DNA of 64,000 bases. Source: Marinobacter zhanjiangensis. GTDB taxonomy: Bacteria; Pseudomonadota; Gammaproteobacteria; Pseudomonadales; Oleiphilaceae. The notes under the pieces are model-generated. The model ran no database searches. It saw only the letters and a list, made by a program, of their open reading frames with translations, and was not told the DNA's origin. The DNA lies in the NCBI RefSeq assembly GCF_014651935.1, contig NZ_BMXV01000005.1, forward strand, positions 62,001 through 126,000, read 5' to 3'. Each line of letters starts with the position of its first letter. Positions within the stretch are counted from its first letter, which is position 1. A program made the translations under genes and the position numbers. Below are positions 34,630-43,000 of this stretch, in pieces.

Positions 34630-35457
34630 ATGCGTCAGTCACATTCACGGGTAGCGGCCCTTGCACTTATCGCCGGCTTGCTGCTGAGCCTGCTCGCGTC
34701 GGCGGCGCAGGCATCACCGCTGGCGGAATCCGTGGTCCGGCTTTCGCCCCTGGGGGCGATTGCTGATCGTTCCCGGGCGATGTTGAAGGCCGGCATCCGT
34801 GACGGGCTGGCAGGCACCGGGCAGGTTGACCCCTTTGTGGCCGAGACCATTGCCGGCATTGGCAGCCGCGCGTTCGACCCCCGGCAGATCCGCTCCCGGC
34901 TGGCGGCGGATCTCTCCGAAGATCTGGATACCTCACAGCTGGAGGCGGTACAGGCGTGGTATCAGTCCGACCTGGGCCAGCGCATAGCCGGTGCGGAGGC
35001 AGACGCGGCCTCGCCGGCTGACTGGGAAGCCGTCAGGGCAGCGGCGCCCTCGTTGCGACAGCAATTCAATGGCACGCCCCGTGAGCAGCTGTTCGAGCGC
35101 TATAACCGCGCCACGCAAGCCACGGATACTGCAGTGGAAACCGCGATGGCCGTTCAGCTCGAACTTGCTGATTCCCTGGCGGCCTTGAGCAAAGACGAAT
35201 CCGTTGAATCGGTACGTGCCCGGATCGAGGACAATCGCCCCGCCATCGAGGGCCAGATTCGGGAACAGGTGTATCTGACGTTCCTGTCCATGTACGAGCC
35301 ATTCTCCGATCGGGACCTCGATGCCTATCTCGGGTTCCTGGAATCCACCGATGGCAAGGCTTATACCACCAGCGCCGGTGATGCGATCCACGATGCCATT
35401 ATGGGACCGGTTTCCTCGGTGGGGAATCAGCTGGTCCGGATGCTGGAGCCCCGCTAG
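34630..35457 (+). CDS. Periplasmic DUF2059-like protein
   Basis: A 275-residue exported protein. Residues 1-28 are a signal peptide (ALALIAGLLLSLLASAAQA). Two helical regions follow; the second, around YLTFLSMYEPFSDRDLDAYLGFLESTDGKAY, has the DUF2059 pattern in which a fsDxeLxxxxxFxxSpxGk motif recurs, and an earlier LSEDLDTSQLEAVQAWYQSDLGQRI segment repeats it. Family function is unknown. It is followed 83 bp later by mtgA in the same direction; whether they share a transcript is unclear. No cysteines or catalytic motif stand out. Confidence 0.7.
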   Translation: MRQSHSRVAALALIAGLLLSLLASAAQASPLAESVVRLSPLGAIADRSRAMLKAGIRDGLAGTGQVDPFVAETIAGIGSRAFDPRQIRSRLAADLSEDLDTSQLEAVQAWYQSDLGQRIAGAEADAASPADWEAVRAAAPSLRQQFNGTPREQLFERYNRATQATDTAVETAMAVQLELADSLAALSKDESVESVRARIEDNRPAIEGQIREQVYLTFLSMYEPFSDRDLDAYLGFLESTDGKAYTTSAGDAIHDAIMGPVSSVGNQLVRMLEPR

Positions 35458-35539
35458 TGCCCCTTGCTGCACAGCCGTGCCGTGCCCATCGTCCGCAAAG
35501 GCACGCTGAAAGTCGACAAACCTGTATCAGGGAACACCC

Positions 35540-36232
35540 GTGAAGCTGGTGAGGATCACCCTGCGGTGGCTTTTCCTGCTGGTGTTACTGGGCCTCGGCC
35601 TGACCCTGGTGGTGCTGCTGCTCTTCCGTTTCGTGAACCCGCCCACCACCGCTTTCATCCTGGGATACCAGGTGGAATCCGGCTCGCTGTCCGGTGTCCG
35701 GAACAACTGGGTGCCTCTGGACGAGATTTCCCCCTGGATGCCGTTGGCTGTTATTGCCAGCGAAGACCAGCGCTTTCTGACCCACTGGGGCCTGGATACC
35801 AACGCCATCGCGACAGCGGTCAACGAGTTCCGGGGCGGTGAGGGCCTGCGTGGTGCCAGTACCATTACCCAGCAAACCGCCAAGAACCTGTTTCTGTGGG
35901 GCGGGCGAAGTTATGTTCGCAAGGGAGTTGAAGCCGCACTGGCGGTGGCCATGGACGGACTCTGGCCAAAGCGTCGGATTATGGAGGTCTACCTCAACGT
36001 GGCGGAGTTCGGGCCCGGACTATACGGGGTCGAGGCCGCCAGCCAGGTCCACTTTGGCGTGCCGGCGGATCAGCTGACCGCCACCCAGGCAGCGCGACTG
36101 GCAGCAGTGTTGCCCAACCCCAAGGTATTTGATGCCGGCAATCCCTCGCCCTACGTCCGGGAAAGGGTGTCCTGGATCCGGCGGCAAATGGACCAGTTGG
36201 GTGGCACCCGGCTGGTTGGCAACTTCTACTGA
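35540..36232 (+). CDS. mtgA: Monofunctional biosynthetic peptidoglycan transglycosylase
   Basis: A 230-residue GT51 glycosyltransferase with one N-terminal membrane anchor (WLFLLVLLGLGLTLVVLLLF). SEDQRFLTHWGLD holds the catalytic glutamate, GASTITQQTAKNLFLW the second motif, RKGVEAALAVAMDGLWPKRRIMEVYLNVAEFG the third and fourth. It polymerises lipid II into glycan strands at the outer face of the inner membrane. GTG start with GGGAACACCC upstream. Its end overlaps the converging MgtC-type gene by 7 bp. Confidence 0.95.
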   Translation: MKLVRITLRWLFLLVLLGLGLTLVVLLLFRFVNPPTTAFILGYQVESGSLSGVRNNWVPLDEISPWMPLAVIASEDQRFLTHWGLDTNAIATAVNEFRGGEGLRGASTITQQTAKNLFLWGGRSYVRKGVEAALAVAMDGLWPKRRIMEVYLNVAEFGPGLYGVEAASQVHFGVPADQLTATQAARLAAVLPNPKVFDAGNPSPYVRERVSWIRRQMDQLGGTRLVGNFY

Positions 36233-36687
36233 TCCCGGTCACTCAGTACTTCTTTCTCGAAAAAGCCCAGCACTGTGATGGTCACCAGAGCAAAGGCCGC
36301 TGTAAGCCCGGCCAGAGGGAGGTTGCCCACACCGCTGGCAACACCCACAGCCCCGGCGATCCAGATGGACGCCCCGGTTGTAATGCCCTGTATGTGGCCC
36401 CGCGCCTGGATGATGGAGCCTGCACCCAGAAAACCGATCCCGCCAACAACACCCTCGACGATGCGGGTGGGATCAATACGCGCTGACGGGTCGCCCGTGG
36501 CCGTGGCATACAGAATCTCCATGCCGACCATGACAAAAGCGGCGGAGCCCATGGCCACCAGCATGTGCGAGCGCAGCCCGGCTGGCTTGCCCCGTAACTC
36601 TCGCTCAATCCCGAGTAAAAAGCCCAGGCCCGTGGCGATGGACAGGCGAATAAACAGGTCGATCAATGGCAGTTCGGACTGACCCAT
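36226..36687 (-). CDS. MgtC/SapB family membrane protein
   Basis: A 153-residue inner-membrane protein. LGFLLGIERELRGKPAGLRSHMLVAMGSAAF and VVGGIGFLGAGSIIQ carry the family motifs GIERE, GLRTH-like and GIGFLGAG; four to five helices in total. The C-terminal ACT-like domain of Salmonella MgtC is absent, so it belongs to the short type. Relatives affect magnesium or acid adaptation and virulence; the role here is unknown. Convergent with mtgA. Confidence 0.92.
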   Translation of the reverse strand: MGQSELPLIDLFIRLSIATGLGFLLGIERELRGKPAGLRSHMLVAMGSAAFVMVGMEILYATATGDPSARIDPTRIVEGVVGGIGFLGAGSIIQARGHIQGITTGASIWIAGAVGVASGVGNLPLAGLTAAFALVTITVLGFFEKEVLSDRDQ

Positions 36688-36872
36688 GGCTTTCTCCGTG
36701 AGAGTTTGTATTGATTATATTATCTGCATACGGCGACTGACTGCGAGCCGGGTTTCAGATACGGTAATTGTTGAAACGTATGCCCGGGAAAAGGCCGGCC
36801 CGGGGTTCGGGGGCCGGCAAAGAGGAGGAAGGACAGCCCGGCTGGGCCGGGCTGTTACTGCAGGGGAAGCGG

Positions 36873-38651
36873 TCAGATTCCCCGCTGGATGACGGCCCGG
36901 GTTACGGCATCGTTAATGGAGCTGACCGGGCTTTCCCGGCTAACCCAGGAGTCGCCGCCAAAGTGCTTCTGGAAGATTTTCTCCGCAGTACGGGTAGCCA
37001 GTGCCTGGGACGTCAGGGTGGGATTGGGCCCCCCGATGGCATTGGGCAATGCGGAATGGTCGGCAATGTAAAGCCCTTCCACCGCGCGGGCCTCGCAGTT
37101 TTCATCCAGCACCGAGTTGCGGGCACTGTCGCCCATGCGCATGGACGACTGCATGTGCAACAGGACCGGGTTCCAGTCCATACGGATAATCTTCGAGGCA
37201 CCGCCGGCCCGCAGGATTTCCGCGGCACGATTGGTCAGGTAGTTGCGGTTACGGACGGTACGCCTCGAACGGTTGCGCTTTTCCATTCGCACCCTCGCCA
37301 CCGGGCCATGCTCGTCAGTGAAGGCCTGGGATACGTCCACCCGGTTCTGGTATTCCACATCGTCATCGGTAAGGATCAGTACCGCCATCAGCCGATTGAC
37401 ATCGGACATCATGTCCTTGAGTTCGGTGCCATAGACCCGGCCGCTTTTGCCATCCCAGGACCCGGTGTTCGCCTGGCCATTGTCGTACAGGGAGCGGATG
37501 CCGGTATTGCTGTCGCTCAGGTTGTTGGCATGGATGGCCGGCATATTGGCGGTATTCTCGATGGAGCCGTAGCCGGGGAAGTCCGCCCGGGAGGAGGATG
37601 CCGCACCCTCGGTACCACCGACATCATGAGGAAACTGGCCCACCACCCAGTCCAGGGCATGGTCCGTGAGGCCCCGTCCGACCCAGCCGTTGAAGTCCGG
37701 CAACTCACTGTTGTGCCACAGCCTGGGGTTTTCGATACAGCCTCCGGCCATGATCACCACCCTGGCTTCCTCACTGTGAGTCTCGCCGGTATTGGTGTCG
37801 CGCCATTCCACACCCCTGGCCACGCGGCCCAGGCTGAACCGGGGACGATCGCTGATGATGCGGGTTACATAGGCGTCCGACAGCAGTGTGACGGCCTTGC
37901 CTCCCGGCTTGTACAGGTCGGCAGTGAGTGCCATGGGAATGTAGCTGTTGTCCGTGGAACGGCGGGCCTTCAGGTTCCGGGGCGCGCCTTTGGGAATCTG
38001 GCAACCCTGGAAACAGTGACCGCAAAAGGTACAGCCGGTGGCGTCGGGGTATCGCAATTGTGAGCTGTCCCGGGTTTTGCCGGCGTTGCCACCGGGTTGC
38101 AGGATGGCGTTTTCCTGGGGGCGGAAGCCGGCCCGGGTGACGTCCTTGCCGGTGAGGGGCGACAGGCCGGCAGCTTCCGCGCTGTCAAAGAAGGCCTTCT
38201 CCTTCTTGCCCATGGCCGCCGTCTGTACCGGCAGGGTGGCCTCGGTCCACTCATAGTAGGGCCGCATCTCGTCATAGGTGAAGGGGAAGCGGAAGCGGGT
38301 GTCGTAAAGGTTGCGGTCGGCGCCCCGGTAACCGGCAAATACGCCCGGCATGGCCCGGGGGCTGTTGCCGTAATAGTGCAGGGTGGTGCCGCCGACACCG
38401 GCTACCTGGGAGATGCTGCCCGGCTTCGTCAGTTCGCGGAACCAGCCGGGCCTGGTGGGGTCGGAAGGACCCACCCGGAACTTGCCCGTCAGGGTGCTGT
38501 TCATGTGGTTTTCAAGGTAGGACCATTCCTGTTCCGGATTGGCGTGGCGTGCGCCGGCCTCCAGCACCAGCACATCCAGGCCCCGCTCGGCCAGCTCCTT
38601 GGCGACTACGGGGCCACCGCCACCGGCGCCGATAATAATGACATCACGCAT
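36873..38651 (-). CDS. GMC flavin oxidoreductase with four-cysteine motif (operon 1)
   Basis: A 592-residue GMC-family dehydrogenase. MRDVIIIGAGGGGPVVAKEL is the FAD-binding start; VGGTTLHYYGNSPR and, near the end, LHMQSSMRMGD and HSALPNAIGGPNPTLTSQ are GMC motifs of the sugar/alcohol/gluconate-dehydrogenase branch. GCTFCGHCFQGCQIP places C207, C210, C213 and C217 so that an iron-sulfur cluster is possible, as in FAD-glucose dehydrogenase. There is no signal peptide; the upstream gene, overlapping by 8 bp, encodes a Tat-signal protein that could carry it to the periplasm. Substrate unknown. A longer upstream start exists but MRDV fits and equals the paralogue at 44021. Confidence 0.9.
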   Translation of the reverse strand: MRDVIIIGAGGGGPVVAKELAERGLDVLVLEAGARHANPEQEWSYLENHMNSTLTGKFRVGPSDPTRPGWFRELTKPGSISQVAGVGGTTLHYYGNSPRAMPGVFAGYRGADRNLYDTRFRFPFTYDEMRPYYEWTEATLPVQTAAMGKKEKAFFDSAEAAGLSPLTGKDVTRAGFRPQENAILQPGGNAGKTRDSSQLRYPDATGCTFCGHCFQGCQIPKGAPRNLKARRSTDNSYIPMALTADLYKPGGKAVTLLSDAYVTRIISDRPRFSLGRVARGVEWRDTNTGETHSEEARVVIMAGGCIENPRLWHNSELPDFNGWVGRGLTDHALDWVVGQFPHDVGGTEGAASSSRADFPGYGSIENTANMPAIHANNLSDSNTGIRSLYDNGQANTGSWDGKSGRVYGTELKDMMSDVNRLMAVLILTDDDVEYQNRVDVSQAFTDEHGPVARVRMEKRNRSRRTVRNRNYLTNRAAEILRAGGASKIIRMDWNPVLLHMQSSMRMGDSARNSVLDENCEARAVEGLYIADHSALPNAIGGPNPTLTSQALATRTAEKIFQKHFGGDSWVSRESPVSSINDAVTRAVIQRGI

Positions 38652-39579
38652 TGTCTGCACTCCTCCGTCCCTGGTAATAACCCATAAAATCATTGCCGCC
38701 ATCAGGAATCGGCGGCGCATCCGGTTCGTAGCCACTGAGTACCCAGCCAAGTGGCCGCTCGGCGACGGTCAGGTTCTCCGGATCGAACACGGCGAACTCG
38801 TTATAACTGGCGAAGCTGGCAATCCGGATCACGAAAGAAATGAGCGCCTGCAGCACCCCCGGTGCCGCGTCCCGGAAAGCGGCGTCGGGAATCGTCCACC
38901 GCAAGGCATTCCTGAGCCACGAATTCTCACCGTCCAGGGCGGCCATGACCCGGCCCTTCTGTTCCCAGCTCAGGTTGGAGAAGGGCGCTACAAATGGCCC
39001 GCTGCCCGGCGGCTCAATCACCTGGTTGGCCACCAGATTCAGCAGCAGCGTCAGCATGATGGAGTTGGGCACGTCCCCTTCCAGGTACCGCCCGAGGGAG
39101 GCATCCAGGTTTTCCAGGACCCATTCGCCGTTGTCGCCGAGGTTGGCGGCGGCATCGTCGGGAATGGAAAGGGGAGCAGCGTCCAGGTAGGCACCGATGC
39201 CGTTCAGCAGCTGGTTCATGAACTGTGGCGGCAGGGGAACAACCCGGTCGATACCGCCGGCAAGATACAGGTCGGCACGGGTTCCGATGCCGCCGGGAAT
39301 GCCGGTGGCGACGCCTTGCTGCTGGCTGTAGGGGTCATCACCGGGCACCGCAAAGGCCACCAGTCCGAAGAAGGTATCATTGCGCAGTGCTTCCAGCGCG
39401 GCCCTGAGCTGTTCCGTGGTCCACTGGACATCACTGTTGTCCAGGTCGGCATGGGCCCTGCCGGGCACCAGCAGGCCCGGCGCTACCGCGGCGGCAGCGC
39501 CGAGGACTCCGGAGCCCACCAGCACCCGGCGGCGACCCGGATTCAGCGGGTGGTTGAGTGTTTCTCTCTCTCGTTTCAC
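38644..39579 (-). CDS. Tat-exported partner protein of GMC dehydrogenase (operon 1)
   Basis: A 311-residue protein starting at GTG 39579, which has AAGGAGG 5 bp upstream. The N-terminus GRRRVLVGSGVLGAAAAVAP is a twin-arginine signal. The body (ALRNDTFFGLVAFAVPGDDP, LSWEQKGRVMAALDGE, DAAFRDAAPGVLQALISF) resembles the large version of gluconate-2-dehydrogenase gamma-like subunits, but I am not sure of the family. It overlaps the GMC gene by 8 bp. The likely job is to bind the flavoprotein and take it across the Tat system. No cytochrome c gene is adjacent, so the electron acceptor is unknown. Confidence 0.8.
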   Translation of the reverse strand: MKRERETLNHPLNPGRRRVLVGSGVLGAAAAVAPGLLVPGRAHADLDNSDVQWTTEQLRAALEALRNDTFFGLVAFAVPGDDPYSQQQGVATGIPGGIGTRADLYLAGGIDRVVPLPPQFMNQLLNGIGAYLDAAPLSIPDDAAANLGDNGEWVLENLDASLGRYLEGDVPNSIMLTLLLNLVANQVIEPPGSGPFVAPFSNLSWEQKGRVMAALDGENSWLRNALRWTIPDAAFRDAAPGVLQALISFVIRIASFASYNEFAVFDPENLTVAERPLGWVLSGYEPDAPPIPDGGNDFMGYYQGRRSADNA

Positions 39580-39667
39580 GAACGCCTCCTTGGCATGCTT
39601 CAAAATAGGGGTGGCTTACAGATCCTCTTCAGGGTTCTTTAGCACCCTCTATATTATGCTTTTACAA

Positions 39668-39692
39668 TGAGACGTTATTGTTAGGAGTCTCA
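39668..39692. promoter_or_regulatory. Inverted repeat upstream of Tat/GMC operon 1
   Basis: TGAGAC at 39668-39673 and GTCTCA at 39687-39692 form an interrupted palindrome about 90 bp upstream of the operon start, close to an ATAATATAG stretch that could be the -10 region. Possible operator; regulator unknown. Confidence 0.35.
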
Positions 39693-39775
39693 CTTAAACG
39701 TGAGGCAAAACTTGATCGACTTGCCTGATTTGCGGGGGCAGGTGAATCTCGGGTAATTCAGCGTTCAGAAAGGGG

Positions 39776-40216
39776 TCATGGAGCAGGGGAGATCTGCGGC
39801 CAGGGGTTCAGCAGGCCAAGGGAGCCGATGCCCGGCAGTTTGATGGCCAGATGCCGGGGGTCAACGCCCAGAGACAGGCCGAGCACATTCAGTTCAAGGC
39901 CTTCCCGCACCCCCGCGAGGATGCCGAAGTAGCCCCCGGCGGACAGCTGGTAGCCGACACCTGAAGGCGTCTGGGCGAGATAGTCGTTGCCAAGATAATC
40001 CTTGCCGATGGCGGTATTGGGCAGGTTGACATCAAGCCCCGGAACCCGGCGGATAACCCAGGCCACAAAGGTATTGCTGTTGGGGCCGGGCCAGGCTTCA
40101 TAGGTGTCGGGGTAGGGGTAGTCGGCAATGGCCTGCTCGATGTCGGGAATCAGTTGCGAGGCGGCGTGTCCCGAAATGCTGGCCAGCAGTTCCGGTGGCG
40201 ATCCGATGTACCACAC
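39776..40216 (-). CDS. DUF3750 domain protein, possibly truncated at the N-terminus
   Basis: A 146-residue frame from GTG 40216. YEAWPGPNSNTFVAWVIR, NTAIGKDYLGNDYL and GVREGLELNVLGLSLGVDPR are the conserved core of DUF3750, function unknown. Relatives I recall are longer at the N-terminus. No ribosome binding site precedes the GTG. Upstream, the same frame continues for 14 codons to a TGA at 40259-40261, beyond which a well-formed 56-residue frame in the same phase begins. The gene may therefore be a broken or 5'-replaced copy, or start at a non-standard codon. A complete DUF3750 core makes some function possible. Confidence 0.6.
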   Translation of the reverse strand: MWYIGSPPELLASISGHAASQLIPDIEQAIADYPYPDTYEAWPGPNSNTFVAWVIRRVPGLDVNLPNTAIGKDYLGNDYLAQTPSGVGYQLSAGGYFGILAGVREGLELNVLGLSLGVDPRHLAIKLPGIGSLGLLNPWPQISPAP

Positions 40217-40258
40217 TCGTGGTTGCTGCGACAGAAAGGTTCTGATCGCAGGTGTAGC

Positions 40259-40429
40259 TCAGCGGCGGGTGGCAGAGTCCAGAGCGTCACTGATCGCACG
40301 GGCCTCGGCTTCGAGGACCCGGTAAAGCAGCGAATTGCCCTGTTTGCTCGCGGCAACGAGCTGTTTCTGCTTGTTTTCGTACAGCCGGTGGAGAAGATCC
40401 GCCTGCGGGCTTGAGGTGACAACGGTCAT
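40259..40429 (-). CDS. Small hypothetical protein, 56 residues
   Basis: ATG at 40429 with GGAGAG 6 bp upstream, then 56 codons to TGA at 40259-40261. The product begins MTVVTSSPQADLLHRLYENK and is helical, rich in Gln, Ala and Arg, with no membrane segment or cysteine. It lies just upstream of, and in the same frame as, the DUF3750 gene, separated by that single TGA and 14 sense codons. It may be a real small protein in a two-gene unit or the start of a once longer protein. Confidence 0.45.
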   Translation of the reverse strand: MTVVTSSPQADLLHRLYENKQKQLVAASKQGNSLLYRVLEAEARAISDALDSATRR

Positions 40430-40651
40430 GACGACTCTCCGGTGGTGTCAGCTTGTTTTACGAACAGCCGGTAAACTGGCGTCTGCAGGGAATGGAGCAT
40501 AAACCGGGCCAGCGAGGCACAAAGCGCGTCAACAAGGCATCTTGTCGTGATTCAGGTAGCATGCGGTGCGATGAATGCGCCGGCAAAACGCCGGAAAGCG
40601 CCGTATAGTGACCCTGGGGGTCAACTCCGACGGTAATCAGTGAGGTAACCA

Positions 40652-41308
40652 GTGCCGGATTTATTTACAGATCAGGATGTGCTCAGCGCACCCGGAGAGC
40701 CGGAACAGCTGGGGCCGGGAGCCTTCCTTTTCCGGCAATATGCCACGCCCCTGGCCGGCGAGCTTCTGGACGGCATCCGGGCGGTATCCGCCCTGTCTCC
40801 CTTTCGCCAGATGATGACCCCGGGTGGTCGCCGGATGTCGGCTGCCATGACCGGCTGCGGCGACGTCAGCTGGGTGACCGACCGTCGCGGCTACCGGTAC
40901 AGCGAGGTGGATCCGGAAACCGGCAAACCCTGGCCGGCCATGCCGCCAGCATTTTCGGGGCTGGCCCGTGACGTGGCCGAAAGAGCTGGTTTTGCAGGAT
41001 TCGAACCCGATGTCTGCCTGATCAACCGTTATCGTCCCGGCGCCCGCATGGGACTGCATCAGGACAAGGACGAGCAGGATCTGCAATGGCCCGTGGTGTC
41101 GGTGTCACTCGGGCTGCCCGCGATATTGCTGTGGGGTGGCCTGAAACGGGGTGGATCTCCCGCCAGGTTACGGCTGGAACATGGGGATGTGCTGGTATGG
41201 GGGGGAGAGGACCGGCTGCGATACCATGGTATTGCGCCGGTCCCGGATGGCCGGTGTGATGCCACCGGTCATGTCCGCTTCAACCTGACTTTTCGCCGGG
41301 CCCGGTAG
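40652..41308 (+). CDS. alkB: DNA oxidative demethylase AlkB
   Basis: A 218-residue 2-oxoglutarate/Fe(II) dioxygenase. MTPGGRRMSAAMTGCGDVSWV, CLINRYRPGARMGLHQDKDE with the HxD iron ligands, SVSLGLPAILLWGG, RYHGIAP with the second histidine and RFNLTFRRAR (RxNxTxR, 2-oxoglutarate contact) are all as in Escherichia coli AlkB. It removes methyl groups from 1-methyladenine and 3-methylcytosine in DNA. GTG start with TGAGGT upstream. No ada gene is in the window and no LexA box is seen here. Confidence 0.96.
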   Translation: MPDLFTDQDVLSAPGEPEQLGPGAFLFRQYATPLAGELLDGIRAVSALSPFRQMMTPGGRRMSAAMTGCGDVSWVTDRRGYRYSEVDPETGKPWPAMPPAFSGLARDVAERAGFAGFEPDVCLINRYRPGARMGLHQDKDEQDLQWPVVSVSLGLPAILLWGGLKRGGSPARLRLEHGDVLVWGGEDRLRYHGIAPVPDGRCDATGHVRFNLTFRRAR

Positions 41309-41338
41309 CGAGGGCCCGATTGCAAAAGGCTCCTGGTA

Positions 41339-41617
41339 TCAGGAGCGGCTGGTAACCTCCAGCAGATGGTAACCAAACTGCGTACGGATCGGACCCATAA
41401 CGGTATTCAGTTCGCCGTTGAACACAGCCTTGTCGAATTCCGGAACCATCTGACCGGGGCCGAATGAACCGAGATCACCGCCATTGCGACCGGATGGGCA
41501 GCGGGAGTGTTCACGGGCGATTTCGGCGAAATCCTGTCCGTTCTCGATGGCCTGCTTGAGTTCATCGCACCTGGCTTCGGTTTCAACGAGAATATGGCGG
41601 GCGGTAGCCTGTGTCAT
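41339..41617 (-). CDS. ppiC: Parvulin-type peptidylprolyl isomerase
   Basis: A 92-residue single-domain parvulin. [20 protein letters not shown] opens the domain, [23 protein letters not shown] is the active-site signature and THFGYHLL-like [12 protein letters not shown] closes it. It matches PpiC in length: a cytosolic prolyl isomerase without signal peptide or chaperone domain. A start 16 codons upstream lacks similarity. It converges with alkB, 31 bp away. Confidence 0.95.
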   Translation of the reverse strand: MTQATARHILVETEARCDELKQAIENGQDFAEIAREHSRCPSGRNGGDLGSFGPGQMVPEFDKAVFNGELNTVMGPIRTQFGYHLLEVTSRS

Positions 41618-41731
41618 GATCAGTTTCCTGTTCTGTGTATGGAACCGGAATGCTGCCTGCCCCATGTGCCCGTGGCAAGTCTTTTTGCGTTCCGCCAGTC
41701 CCGTTGGGCCTTGCCGGCCGGTTTTCTGCCG

Positions 41732-41950
41732 TTAGCCTGCAGCCGGACGATTGGGCCGGGTATAAAGCGAGATACGGTGCTGGGCGGTATGCATCCAGCG
41801 AGCCACCATTTTCACAGCTTTCCGGGCGGCCAGGCGGGTATATTCCCGGCGAACCTCAACGGCGTTGTGCAGCACGGTGGAGGGGACGGGGGTGGTTACT
41901 ACGGCGCGATCTTGCATACGTCTTACCTCCTCAGGTTGGTTTGATTGCAT
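41732..41950 (-). CDS. Small basic hypothetical protein, divergent from LysR gene
   Basis: A 72-residue frame from ATG 41950, or 61 residues from ATG 41917. Both starts have good ribosome binding sites (GGGAGGC and GAGGAGGT), the second being close to ideal. The C-terminal half, RREYTRLAARKAVKMVARWM followed by HTAQHRISLYTRP, is strongly basic and helical. No known family. It is transcribed away from the LysR-type gene 140 bp upstream, the usual place of a LysR target. Confidence 0.5.
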   Translation of the reverse strand: MQSNQPEEVRRMQDRAVVTTPVPSTVLHNAVEVRREYTRLAARKAVKMVARWMHTAQHRISLYTRPNRPAAG

Positions 41951-42054
41951 GAGTCGTTGCCTCCCGGCGGATAGTTAACGTCCTATTCGTCAGGGTGTGC
42001 GTATTTTGACCGCTCTCATCCGCAGTTTAAATACGTTAAACTCCATAGTTCCGT

Positions 42055-42066
42055 TGCAAATTTGCA
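42055..42066. promoter_or_regulatory. LysR-type palindromic site
   Basis: TGCAAATTTGCA is a perfect palindrome containing a T-N11-A-like core, 26 bp upstream of the LysR-type gene and about 105 bp from the divergent small gene. A typical place for LysR autoregulation. Confidence 0.5.
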
Positions 42067-42091
42067 GTAATATGAGACACCGGTACTGAAT

Positions 42092-43000
42092 ATGGACTGG
42101 GATTACCTGAGATACGTACATGCGCTGACTAATGGCGGCACTCTGGCCAGGGCCGGAGAATTGCTGGGGGTGCACCAGACCACCGTGCTGCGGCGGCTGG
42201 ACCAGATGGAAGAAGAACTGGGTGTTCAACTGTTCGAGCGCAACCGGGACGGCCTGGCACTGACCCCCGCCGGCGACCTGGCGTTCCGGGAAGCAGACCG
42301 GTTGTCGGTGGATATGGAAAACCTCGAACGCCGCCTGGTGGGGCAGGAAGCCCAGCCGGAGGGCCGGGTCCGCCTTGCCACTACTGACAGTCTGCTTAAC
42401 GGGCTGCTGGCCCCCCTGCTGGCAGATCTGCTTGTCGACCATCCGGGCATCGAACTGGAGGCTATTTCCAGCACGGATGTGGCCGGTCTGACCCAGCGCG
42501 ACGCTGACCTGGTATTAAGGCCCACCAACCAGCCGCAACAGACCCAGGTGGGCGCGCGTATTGGCTGTATCGAGTCCGCCATTTACGGTAGCCAGGCCTA
42601 TCTTGACCGGCACCCGTTCGATGAATCCGATCTGCCCGGTACGCACGTATGGGTTATTCCGGACGACAGTTTCGTGCATCTGGCAACGGGCCGCTGGTAC
42701 CGGCGAAACCTGCGCCGGGCGACGGCAACCCTGCGGTGCAACAGTCTGCTGGGAATGTGCGGCCTGATCCGGTCGGGTGGCGGCCTGGGGGTATTACCCT
42801 GTTACCTGGGCGACCGCACCGCTGACCTGAAACGGTTGTCCAGCCCCCTGGAAGGAGAGAGCATTGACCTGTGGTTGCTGGCGCAGCAGGACTCGCGCAG
42901 GATGGCCCGCATCCGTGTGGCACAGAACTTTCTCACCGACAGGCTCATGTCTCTGCAGCCATTATTGGATGGACGGCAGACAACCGGAGACCGGTCATGA
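42092..43000 (+). CDS. LysR family transcriptional regulator
   Basis: A 302-residue LysR-type regulator. The N-terminal DWDYLRYVHALTNGGTLARA followed by GELLGVHQTTVLRRLDQMEEELG is the winged helix-turn-helix; the rest is a periplasmic-binding-protein-like effector domain, with LPGTHVWVIPDD and GLIRSGGGLGVLPCYLGD. The subgroup resembles regulators that act on a neighbouring enzyme gene. It overlaps the sirtuin gene by 4 bp (ATGA), so the two are co-translated. Targets may include the divergent small gene at 41732-41950. Ligand unknown. Confidence 0.93.
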   Translation: MDWDYLRYVHALTNGGTLARAGELLGVHQTTVLRRLDQMEEELGVQLFERNRDGLALTPAGDLAFREADRLSVDMENLERRLVGQEAQPEGRVRLATTDSLLNGLLAPLLADLLVDHPGIELEAISSTDVAGLTQRDADLVLRPTNQPQQTQVGARIGCIESAIYGSQAYLDRHPFDESDLPGTHVWVIPDDSFVHLATGRWYRRNLRRATATLRCNSLLGMCGLIRSGGGLGVLPCYLGDRTADLKRLSSPLEGESIDLWLLAQQDSRRMARIRVAQNFLTDRLMSLQPLLDGRQTTGDRS

